A DNA stretch of 7,054 nt from Methanobacterium sp. (GTDB lineage: Archaea > Methanobacteriota > Methanobacteria > Methanobacteriales > Methanobacteriaceae). A model generated the notes under the pieces. It was not told where the DNA came from, did not search any database, and saw nothing but the letters and a program-made list of their open reading frames with translations. The stretch lies in NCBI GenBank assembly GCA_028682985.1, contig JAJRAE010000236.1:1-7054 (forward strand), in the 5' to 3' direction. Positions 1-5,993 of this stretch are shown here, in pieces (the stretch's first letter is position 1; every line of letters starts with the position of its first letter). The position numbers and the translations under genes are program-made.

Positions 1-534
1 ATCTATCATTCCCGTGAGTTATTTTTCCTGGTGGCAATCTACCCCTCCACCAACAAGATATTGAAGATCATGCTCCCACATGCAGATAAAAAACAGGCGT
101 TAAAGGAGATTTCAGAACATTACCCTGATTATGAGTTATCACCGGAATATGAGGATATAGCACGAGAAGTAGCCAAGCTCTACTTTGGAGAAAACTCAAA
201 ACTGGAGCTGGAACAACTTGAATTAAACTGTGATAACCAAAAATCCCCCATAAAAACTATATTCATGAGAAATGTTCTCCTGGAAACATATAACATCCCC
301 ACAGGAAAGTTTGAAACCTATAAATCACTTGCCCAAAAACTTAACACCCATGCCTATCGCGCTGTGGGAACCGCCCTTGCCAGGAACCCCTTCCCCCTGA
401 TTATTCCATGCCACCGGGTTTTAAGGTCAGATAAAACCGTTGGCAAATTTGGTGGGGGGAGTGAAATGAAAAAAGAACTGCTTAAAAGGGAAGGAGTTAA
501 AATAAAGGGAAATAAGGTGGTTAATAAGAAATAG
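1..534 (+). CDS. ogt: Methylated-DNA--protein-cysteine methyltransferase (5' end outside window)
   Basis: This is a suicide DNA-repair protein that moves the alkyl group of O6-alkylguanine (or O4-alkylthymine) onto its own cysteine. Numbered from the GTG at base 31, it has the active-site motif PCHRV at residues 126-130, with catalytic Cys127 (codon 409-411). Upstream are GKFETYKSLA (92-101) and RAVGTALARNP (110-120), the latter in the DNA-binding helix region. Downstream is GKFGGGSEMKKELLKREG (138-155), the usual family C-terminus. The first 60-70 residues look like the poorly conserved N-terminal domain. The frame is open to base 1 and the GTG at 31 is preceded by pyrimidine-rich sequence without a ribosome binding site, so the true start probably lies left of the window. 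FETY replaces the more common TTY motif, a mild variation. It is convergent with the cdh operon and nothing suggests a functional link. The family call is firm; the start is unknown. Confidence 0.93.
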   Translation: MYHSRELFFLVAIYPSTNKILKIMLPHADKKQALKEISEHYPDYELSPEYEDIAREVAKLYFGENSKLELEQLELNCDNQKSPIKTIFMRNVLLETYNIPTGKFETYKSLAQKLNTHAYRAVGTALARNPFPLIIPCHRVLRSDKTVGKFGGGSEMKKELLKREGVKIKGNKVVNKK

Positions 535-590
535 ATGGGATTATCAGGTTAATAAAATAAATGGAAAATAATAAAAAATAAAATTCCAAT

Positions 591-596
591 AAAAAA
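591..596 (-). terminator. Oligo-T terminator of the cdh operon (putative)
   Basis: Just after the TAA of the last operon gene (602-604), the minus strand reads T6 at 596-591, followed by a T-rich stretch that includes another T6 at 578-573. Archaeal RNA polymerase terminates at oligo-T on the non-template strand without needing a hairpin, so this is the likely end of the cdh transcript. The site is inferred from sequence only. Confidence 0.5.
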
Positions 597-599
597 CTG

Positions 600-615
600 T
601 TTTACTTTTTCTTTT
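600..615 (+). terminator. Oligo-T terminator of ogt (putative)
   Basis: The plus strand reads T4-A-C-T5-C-T4 at 600-615, about 65 bases after the ogt stop. The bases between are A-rich and lack T runs, so this is the first plausible oligo-T terminator for ogt. It overlaps the last codons of the convergent ferredoxin gene, whose lysine-rich tail supplies the T runs on the opposite strand, so part of the T-richness may simply be coding. Confidence 0.35.
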
Positions 616-1069
616 GATAATCCCGCATGACTTCATTTAAAATATCAGCATAGGACACATCATTTTTAAGTTCTTCAAGCTCCTCTATAGAGAAAACTTT
701 CAGGACGTTGTCCTTACAGGCCTCCACACAGGCAGGTATGATGCAGTCTGAGTCCATGCACAGGGTACATTTCTGCATGGATTTTCTATCATTATCTATA
801 ACCATCATACCCACTGGACAGGCCACCATGCATAACCGGCAGAGAATGCATATATCTTCATCCACATATAAAGCACCATTTTTCTCCTTTATAGCCCCTG
901 TTGGGCATATCCTGGCACAGAGCGCCTTATCTGGGTGGCACTGCAGGCAGAACACCGGAACTGTGCTTGATTTCTTTGCCCGGGAGGTGCCGTGCTCCTT
1001 CTGGCATGCGTTTATACAGTCCATGCATTCAGTGCACATGCGGGGATCCATAACCATTAACGTTTTCAT
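602..1069 (-). CDS. Four-cluster [4Fe-4S] ferredoxin, CooF/HycB-like electron carrier
   Basis: This is a 155-residue soluble iron-sulfur protein with 17 cysteines. Sixteen fit the four-cluster arrangement of the CooF/HycB/DmsB group: C12-x2-C15-x2-C18-x3-C22, C41-x2-C44-x6-C51-x3-C55, C74-x2-C77-x2-C80-x3-C84, and C101-x2-C104-x9-C114-x3-C118. C109 is an extra cysteine inside the last set. There is no signal peptide, twin-arginine motif or membrane segment, so it is cytoplasmic. A charged, probably helical tail follows residue 126. It is the last gene of the operon, 58 bases after cdhE. By analogy with CooF beside bacterial CO dehydrogenase it probably passes electrons to or from CdhA, but partner and direction are inference. 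The ATG is the first start after an in-frame TGA just upstream, and has only a weak ribosome binding site (GATGTGA, 1076-1082). The family call is firm; the role is moderate. Confidence 0.85.
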   Translation of the reverse strand: MKTLMVMDPRMCTECMDCINACQKEHGTSRAKKSSTVPVFCLQCHPDKALCARICPTGAIKEKNGALYVDEDICILCRLCMVACPVGMMVIDNDRKSMQKCTLCMDSDCIIPACVEACKDNVLKVFSIEELEELKNDVSYADILNEVMRDYQKKK

Positions 1070-1109
1070 TAGTGTTCACATCTTATTATTTTAACTCAGT
1101 AGTTTAGAG

Positions 1110-1128
1110 ATAAGAAAACTTCTCTTAT
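1110..1128 (-). other. Small inverted repeat at the cdhE/ferredoxin junction
   Basis: ATAAGA (1110-1115) and TCTTAT (1123-1128) can pair into a 6-bp stem around a 7-base loop, and the structure reaches into the cdhE stop codon (1128-1130). The right arm is part of TCTTATTA, which recurs as a direct repeat at 1081-1088 just upstream of the ferredoxin ATG. The stem is AT-rich and weak. It might affect mRNA processing or translation of the ferredoxin, or be chance in AT-rich spacer DNA. Confidence 0.25.
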
Positions 1129-2516
1129 TACTTCGAAGCTTCCTCTGCTAATTTACCTAAAAAGTCAGGTACTTCAGAGGAGTCTCTAGGTCCTACCATC
1201 ACTTCCCAACCAGTATCATCCTCTATTTCACCACTTACCGGGGCTCCCAAGCCGGGTATTATCAGTTTTCTGTGAGTTACCTTATCCTCGATACCCACTT
1301 CCTTGATAAGCTCTGCCACTGCCTTACCAGTGAACTGGTTACCAGCTATTGATACATCCACTGCCCTTCCTCCGGTGTCCACCACTAAGAGGTAGCAGTT
1401 GGCCTTGCCTGATTTAAGATCTCCCTCAACCGTGTAGTATGTCAGGGCGAAGTTGGTGGTGACTATGATTGGTGAATTTTCATCCAGTTTACCAAACTCA
1501 TAGAGACCGGCGTCCACTGCCTGCGGCTTCCTGGGGTCAGTGTAAAGGCTCTGTCTTAATGTCAATACTGGTATTAATTCCCACATCTCGGTTCCATGAA
1601 TTATAAGAATATCTGCATAGGAGTTCATAAGTTTAGCCGCGGTTATTGATTCTCTGATGCCTTTAACCACATCATTTTCCTTACCAAACAGCCAGTAAAT
1701 GGCGGGGACGCCCATGATTGGGAATCTAAAGTCAGGGTCCTTCTTCTCCACAGCCAATCTTCTGATCATTCTAAATTCATCCAGGGTATCCCCGGTACCT
1801 CCTTTTACAAATGTTCCAGGATCCAGGACTATATTTTTGACTCCTTTGGATCTCAGGGCCCAGGAGAGTTCTTTCATCTTCTCCAGGTCGTGGGGTACGA
1901 ATAGGGTTAGTGGGCAGTCGTATTCCAGAGCCAGACTGGCCATGGTTCCCAGGTTATTCTCGGTGGCAGCATATATTAGGGGTCTTTTATCTCCCACTAT
2001 CTTAAGGGCTGCCTCCATTGAATCCGTGTCAAATGAGCATAGTATAAGGGGTAATCTGGAGTCTTTTAGTTTATTCACAGCCTGGGTGAATTTTTCAGTG
2101 CTTCCTGATTTATTTCTAATAGCGATGGCGTTTAGTTTAAGCTTCTCTCCTGTTCTTTCAAACTCAAATTCATCCACCTTCTTAACCTTATCCTCAAATT
2201 CTTCATCGCTGAGGTCATCGCTTACCTCTATCACCAGGGAGGTGGGGTTATAGTAGGTTAATTCATAGCGGTACAGTACTTCATCTCCACCTATGGTTAT
2301 GGCATTTTCTCCGGTTCCAATCAACACTTCCCTTACTGCCGGTGCCAGGACCTCCTGTAGCTTATCTCGCTCTTTATCGGTCATCTGTGTGCATAGACTT
2401 ACATCAGCCTCTTTTTCTGAGAGTTTAGTGGCGAAGGCCATGCATGATGCCTCTCCACATTTGGCACAGTTGGTTTTAGGAAGTAATCTGTAAATATCCA
2501 TTGCAGTTGCGCGCAA
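1128..2516 (-). CDS. cdhE: CODH/ACS gamma subunit, corrinoid iron-sulfur protein large subunit
   Basis: This subunit holds the corrinoid and a [4Fe-4S] cluster. With CdhD it shuttles the methyl group between tetrahydro(methano/sarcina)pterin and the A-cluster of CdhC. The N-terminal cluster motif is C17-x2-C20-x4-C25-x16-C42, within the family pattern TNCxKCGExxC. The middle (about 80-330) is a TIM-barrel-like region related to the methyltransferase fold. The C-terminal domain (about 350-455) is the corrinoid-binding part, with TTNFALTYY (353-361), RKLIIPGLG (416-424) and GWEVMVGPRDSSEVP (436-450). The length of 462 residues is normal for the family. The start is TTG, not the ATG five codons downstream: AGGAGG at 2525-2530 lies 8 bases before the TTG but 23 before the ATG. 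The gene follows cdhD by 41 bases, keeping the two interacting subunits adjacent. The assignment is firm. Confidence 0.96.
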   Translation of the reverse strand: MRATAMDIYRLLPKTNCAKCGEASCMAFATKLSEKEADVSLCTQMTDKERDKLQEVLAPAVREVLIGTGENAITIGGDEVLYRYELTYYNPTSLVIEVSDDLSDEEFEDKVKKVDEFEFERTGEKLKLNAIAIRNKSGSTEKFTQAVNKLKDSRLPLILCSFDTDSMEAALKIVGDKRPLIYAATENNLGTMASLALEYDCPLTLFVPHDLEKMKELSWALRSKGVKNIVLDPGTFVKGGTGDTLDEFRMIRRLAVEKKDPDFRFPIMGVPAIYWLFGKENDVVKGIRESITAAKLMNSYADILIIHGTEMWELIPVLTLRQSLYTDPRKPQAVDAGLYEFGKLDENSPIIVTTNFALTYYTVEGDLKSGKANCYLLVVDTGGRAVDVSIAGNQFTGKAVAELIKEVGIEDKVTHRKLIIPGLGAPVSGEIEDDTGWEVMVGPRDSSEVPDFLGKLAEEASK

Positions 2517-2524
2517 ATTAATAT

Positions 2525-2530
2525 CCTCCT
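2525..2530 (-). promoter_or_regulatory. Ribosome binding site fixing the TTG start of cdhE
   Basis: The minus strand reads AGGAGG here, a full match to the archaeal anti-Shine-Dalgarno core, with an 8-base spacer to the TTG at 2516-2514. The alternative ATG at codon 6 would be 23 bases away, which is too far. Confidence 0.75.
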
Positions 2531-2557
2531 ATTACTAGCATAGTTATTAACATAAAT

Positions 2558-3709
2558 TTAATTCTCCAGCTGGGTTATCCATTCTGATACATCCGGTAGG
2601 TCGCTGGTCATATATTCCTTGGTGAAGGTGTTTCCAATCTCTGTTAAAATCTTCACAGATGCCGGGTGTAGCATCATGAATATGTCCACTCCACAGAGCA
2701 TCATGGTCAGTCCAGTTATGGTCTCCCAGATAGGTCCACGGTACTCGGTGGGTCCCCAGTTTTCATTTTTCATCCAGGCTTCCCTGGAACCCCAGGCGTT
2801 GGTGGTACCTGAGGACATTGGCATCTGCAGGTCCTTATCACCTTTAAGTGCGGCCAGTCTGGTTCGGGTGGTGACGTCTATGGAAAATTCTATCCCATAT
2901 CCCAGTGCGCATGTAGTGGGGTCCATTACAATATCCTCGGCATTTAAACCTTCTTTCATAAGATATCGGTTCAGGGTTTTCTGCATGTTCACGTCGGTTA
3001 TGGACCATGATAACACCGCATGGTTGTGATTGATAGCGGCCCGGGCTATTCTTTTATAGTCCAGGTCAAGGTTGGCTGATGCCAGTAGACATCTTTCATC
3101 CTCTGCTGCCTGGGCGGCGGCTTCCAGTATTATGGGATCCTTTTTAGGATCTCCAGAAGCACCGATAACCAATGGTACGTTCACTGCCTGTAAAACTTCC
3201 TCTATGTCCTGAGCTGCTTCCCGGGGTGTTTTATCCATTACTTTGGGGCCGGTTCCTATGAGGTGGATGGTTACCATATTCGCTCCGAACTCCTTAACTG
3301 CCTTCTTTGCCCACTCTCCGGGGTGTTCCATCACATCCTCAAAGTGCTCCCGGATTGGTCGGGGTAGCCCGGGCATGGGTATGTCGAATACATCGAAGGT
3401 TACAACTGGTGGGTTGGGTTGTGGTTCTTCAAATCTGTATAATGCTTTCTGCCCACCCAGGTACACTGATTTTCTTTTACCTGCGCCCAGCTGGACTTCT
3501 GCCACTTCACCGGGATAGGAGTCAATAGGGGGTACGAATTTGATGGCCTCTAACATCTCCTTCTCCCTCTGTTTCTGTGATTTCTTTATAGCTTGCTGGA
3601 CGGCCGGCACTATCTGGAGTTCCAGTTCATCAAAATCCATCCTGAACTCGTTAATCTCTATTGAGTCCGTTTTTTCCAGTAATTTAAGAAGCTGAGTCAT
3701 TTTATCCAT
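2558..3709 (-). CDS. cdhD: CODH/ACS delta subunit, corrinoid iron-sulfur protein small subunit
   Basis: CdhD pairs with CdhE to form the corrinoid iron-sulfur protein, which exchanges the methyl group with methyl-tetrahydromethanopterin and the A-cluster. From the ATG at 3709-3707 it has 383 residues. Residues about 1-60 form a charged, probably helical N-terminal extension. A TIM barrel follows, with PPVVTFDVFD (100-109), MVTIHLIGTGPK (145-156), PLVIGASGDPKKD (179-191), DPTTCALGYGIEFS (263-276), SSGTTNAWGSREAW (299-312) and GVDIFMMLHP (340-349). These stretches are typical of archaeal delta subunits. No iron-sulfur cysteine motif is present, as expected for this subunit. The frame also offers a GTG four codons upstream (3721-3719), but it sits inside the likely ribosome binding site, so the ATG is preferred. 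The gene follows the nickel ATPase by about 55 bases and precedes cdhE. The family call is firm; the start choice is moderate. Confidence 0.95.
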   Translation of the reverse strand: MDKMTQLLKLLEKTDSIEINEFRMDFDELELQIVPAVQQAIKKSQKQREKEMLEAIKFVPPIDSYPGEVAEVQLGAGKRKSVYLGGQKALYRFEEPQPNPPVVTFDVFDIPMPGLPRPIREHFEDVMEHPGEWAKKAVKEFGANMVTIHLIGTGPKVMDKTPREAAQDIEEVLQAVNVPLVIGASGDPKKDPIILEAAAQAAEDERCLLASANLDLDYKRIARAAINHNHAVLSWSITDVNMQKTLNRYLMKEGLNAEDIVMDPTTCALGYGIEFSIDVTTRTRLAALKGDKDLQMPMSSGTTNAWGSREAWMKNENWGPTEYRGPIWETITGLTMMLCGVDIFMMLHPASVKILTEIGNTFTKEYMTSDLPDVSEWITQLEN

Positions 3710-3718
3710 AATATCATA

Positions 3719-3727
3719 CACTTCCTT
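3719..3727 (-). promoter_or_regulatory. Ribosome binding site deciding the cdhD start
   Basis: The minus strand reads AAGGAAGTG, one mismatch from the anti-Shine-Dalgarno complement AGGAGGTG. It ends 9 bases before the ATG at 3709-3707, which is good spacing. The GTG within this motif is itself in frame, but as a start it would leave almost no spacer. Confidence 0.55.
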
Positions 3728-3756
3728 TTTAATATCAATCTAAAATTCTTATTAAT

Positions 3757-3767
3757 TCCATATATTA
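3757..3767 (-). promoter_or_regulatory. Possible internal TATA-like element before cdhD
   Basis: Just at the stop of the nickel ATPase gene, the minus strand reads TAATATATGGA, resembling an archaeal TATA box. Transcription starting about 25 bases downstream would leave a leader of roughly 25 bases before the cdhD ATG. The match to the TTTATATA consensus is imperfect and AT-rich spacers give such hits by chance, so this is weak evidence for an internal promoter. Confidence 0.2.
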
Positions 3768-4520
3768 TCTCATTAAATAATCTTCAATTATTTGTGATAC
3801 AGATTCAACTGCCTGTGAATCTTCTGGTAGGTTAATAAGTGGTTCTCCTTCCATATCATAATTTTCTATTAATTCATCTTCGTAGATGGTACCGGCAATG
3901 TCCAGTTTAATTTCTTTAACTTTTTCTAAGATCACACTTTCATTTTGTGGTTTAACCCTGTTCAGTACCAAGTACATGTTTTTAAATGATATGTCAAGTT
4001 CGTCTGAAAGTTCTTCTATTCTTTTAGCTGTTAATATCCCTCTTTTGGATGGGTCGGTTACTACCAGCATCACATCCACGTTCTGGGTGGTTCTTCTGCT
4101 TAGATGTTCCAGTCCAGCTTCGGTGTCTATGATTATGTAGTCATAGTTTTGGGAAATGGTTTCTATAATTTTCCGGAGTATGTTGTTTACTGCACAGTAA
4201 CATCCGCTTCCTTCCGGCCGGCCCATCACCAGCAGATCAAATTCTGGGGTTTCTATTATGGATTCCATTATTTTATAATCCAAAATATCCCATTTATTGG
4301 CGTCGGTTGGCAGGTTTCCCTGTGCGGTGTCTTTTTTCAGCTCTTCCCTGATATCTCCTACAGTTCGATCTACCTGGATTCCCAGTGCTTCCGGCAGGTT
4401 GGAATCAGGATCAGCGTCTATGGCCAGGATATCTCGGCCCTTTCCTCTAATGGATTTTATTAGGAGAGATGATACCAGCGTTTTCCCGGTTCCTCCTTTG
4501 CCACTAACTGCAATTATCAA
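3765..4520 (-). CDS. cooC: CooC/AcsF-type nickel-insertion ATPase
   Basis: This is a MinD/SIMIBI-class P-loop ATPase of 251 residues that matures nickel centres of CO dehydrogenase or acetyl-CoA synthase. It has the deviant Walker A GKGGTGKT (7-14, signature Lys8 and Lys13), the switch-I-type motif DADPDSN (35-41), and a Walker B region IIIDTEAG (129-136). The family hallmark GRPEGSGCYC (100-109) gives a C107-x-C109 pair, which in CooC proteins binds nickel at the dimer interface. VLNRVKP matches the nucleotide-base-binding segment of this class. There is no membrane segment. The gene lies between cdhC and cdhD, 26 bases after cdhC. That position fits maturation of the A-cluster in CdhC, but the C-cluster of CdhA is equally possible from sequence. 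The start is TTG, supported by GGGAGGT 7 bases upstream and by the P-loop lying directly after the N-terminus, as usual. The function is well supported; the target cluster is not. Confidence 0.92.
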   Translation of the reverse strand: MIIAVSGKGGTGKTLVSSLLIKSIRGKGRDILAIDADPDSNLPEALGIQVDRTVGDIREELKKDTAQGNLPTDANKWDILDYKIMESIIETPEFDLLVMGRPEGSGCYCAVNNILRKIIETISQNYDYIIIDTEAGLEHLSRRTTQNVDVMLVVTDPSKRGILTAKRIEELSDELDISFKNMYLVLNRVKPQNESVILEKVKEIKLDIAGTIYEDELIENYDMEGEPLINLPEDSQAVESVSQIIEDYLMR

Positions 4521-4527
4521 AGTATAA

Positions 4528-4534
4528 ACCTCCC
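4528..4534 (-). promoter_or_regulatory. Ribosome binding site fixing the TTG start of the nickel ATPase
   Basis: The minus strand reads GGGAGGT, with a 7-base spacer to the TTG at 4520-4518. The protein's first strand (IIAVSGKGG) begins immediately, so no later start would leave an intact P-loop. Confidence 0.75.
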
Positions 4535-4546
4535 ATTTTTAAAGGG

Positions 4547-5947
4547 TTATTTGCGCTCCTTTTTTATTATGACTTTTTCAGCGTAGACCCTGGCATTTTT
4601 AAGTATTATCCGCACCCCATCAGAGCCGGGTACTGACATCTCAGGCAGATAAGCCACTGGTGTGGTATCGTCCTCCCACTCTGTAAAATCACTAGGTGCA
4701 TCTAATTCCGTTATTTCGGTTGTTTCTTCATTTGAATCCTTGGTTTGGCTTAATCTTTCCATGATGGGATGTTCATTTTCCCGTAGATATTTTCTTATAT
4801 CTTTGATGGATTCAGCATTTTCTTCTGTGGGTATCTTATCATAAAGGTCTTCAGGTATAAATTCCCTCAGAGACTCTTTCAGTTCCAGGGGCATCCAGAT
4901 TATCCTCTGATATCCTCCATCGGCCTGCAGAAATTTGGGTGATTTCATGTACTCAATGCTTAGTCCGGTGAATCCCTCTACCTGTTTACCTCCGCTGCAC
5001 TGGCCGGCCATGGTGGAAAATGGTATTCCCAGTGGTGTTTGTCCTCTGAAATCACGGTTAACCAGGCCGATACCGTCCAGCTCAGGTATGTAGAATGCTA
5101 CTGCTTCAAAACATCCGCAGGAAGTGTGTGGATATTCAAATAGACTGTGCAGATACACTCTTTCTGTTGTTCCCTGGGATTTCTCTGACACAGTGGCGTT
5201 CACATTGGAGTATTCTCCTTTCTCACTATCTATTACTTCTCCCTTTTCCAGTTCGAATATTGGTCCTTCTGGATCCATTCTGGCCGCTGCCCGGCAGTCA
5301 AACCAGTTGATAGCTCCACAGAGCGCGGTTCGGTCTGGGGTTACTACACATACGTGGGTGGGTGCGAAGGACTGGCACATGGTACATCCATAGAAAACAT
5401 CCACATCCTCATCACTGAGTTCCCGGGCCCGGGCGTCTCGATAATCATAGGCAGATCTGGCTGTTTCCAGGAATAATTTTACCTCACTTTCTTCAGTTAT
5501 TATGGTTACTGCAATATTTTCGATGAGTGGAAAGTCTTCCTTAAGGAGAATGGAAAGTGCTTTACCAAAATGGCTGAGTGTGAAGCCGGCTTCATGAGCC
5601 TCCTGACTAACCCGGCACCATATCTGATCCCGCTGGTTCAGGTGCATGAAGCCCTTTACATAGTTACTTAGTTCATGTATTCGGCGTTCTATAACTCCTT
5701 CTAATTCTTTTTCCAGCTTTTCTCCCTGTATCTTTACAGATATTCCGAAGGGATAATTCTCACCCTGAGTCATTTCGGTTAATTCGGGGCCTAGTACTTC
5801 TATTGACCCATCCTGCACATCTTCTTCCACTTGTATCAGTTCCGCGCCGATGGATTTGGGGCCGGCGAATTCTACGAACATCTTGGCTGCTCTTATACGC
5901 TCTCCTTCATGCATGGGGCTGACATCAACGGGTATATCTTCAAACAT
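4547..5947 (-). CDS. cdhC: CODH/ACS beta subunit, acetyl-CoA synthase (A-cluster)
   Basis: CdhC makes or cleaves acetyl-CoA at the A-cluster, a [4Fe-4S] centre bridged to a Ni-Ni site. The four cubane cysteines are C188, C191, C200 and C210, spaced 3, 9 and 10 apart. The distal-nickel motif is C277-G-C279. Spacings, including the 67 residues from C210 to C277, match what I recall for Moorella AcsB (506/509/518/528 and 595/597), and F194 matches its gating Phe512. Like other archaeal beta subunits it lacks the large N-terminal domain of the bacterial enzyme. The length of 466 residues is normal for archaea. An acidic, low-complexity linker (about 400-430) separates the catalytic domain from a short basic C-terminal tail. 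The ATG has GGAGG at 5957-5961 with a 9-base spacer. It lies 46 bases after cdhB and 26 before the nickel ATPase. The assignment is firm. Confidence 0.97.
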   Translation of the reverse strand: MFEDIPVDVSPMHEGERIRAAKMFVEFAGPKSIGAELIQVEEDVQDGSIEVLGPELTEMTQGENYPFGISVKIQGEKLEKELEGVIERRIHELSNYVKGFMHLNQRDQIWCRVSQEAHEAGFTLSHFGKALSILLKEDFPLIENIAVTIITEESEVKLFLETARSAYDYRDARARELSDEDVDVFYGCTMCQSFAPTHVCVVTPDRTALCGAINWFDCRAAARMDPEGPIFELEKGEVIDSEKGEYSNVNATVSEKSQGTTERVYLHSLFEYPHTSCGCFEAVAFYIPELDGIGLVNRDFRGQTPLGIPFSTMAGQCSGGKQVEGFTGLSIEYMKSPKFLQADGGYQRIIWMPLELKESLREFIPEDLYDKIPTEENAESIKDIRKYLRENEHPIMERLSQTKDSNEETTEITELDAPSDFTEWEDDTTPVAYLPEMSVPGSDGVRIILKNARVYAEKVIIKKERK

Positions 5948-5993
5948 TTAATTAATCCTCCAATTTTGTAAGGTTTTTGAGATTGTTAATTTT

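Noticed and set aside
31..33. GTG as the start of ogt
   Set aside because: The frame continues upstream to base 1 without a stop, and no ribosome binding site precedes the GTG.
708..1094. 128-codon plus-strand open frame opposite the ferredoxin gene
   Set aside because: Its His/Ser/Met-rich composition is the antisense of cysteine-rich iron-sulfur motifs, and the minus-strand frame has clear cluster motifs.
1699..2253. 184-codon plus-strand open frame opposite cdhE
   Set aside because: It lies wholly antisense to a firmly identified gene, is rich in Ser and Leu as expected for a shadow frame, and has no recognisable domain.
2619..3029. 136-codon plus-strand open frame opposite cdhD
   Set aside because: It is antisense to conserved CdhD barrel motifs and has no family resemblance.
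4104..4463. 119-codon plus-strand open frame opposite the nickel ATPase
   Set aside because: It is antisense to the P-loop ATPase; the hydrophobic and aromatic-rich translation is a frame artefact.
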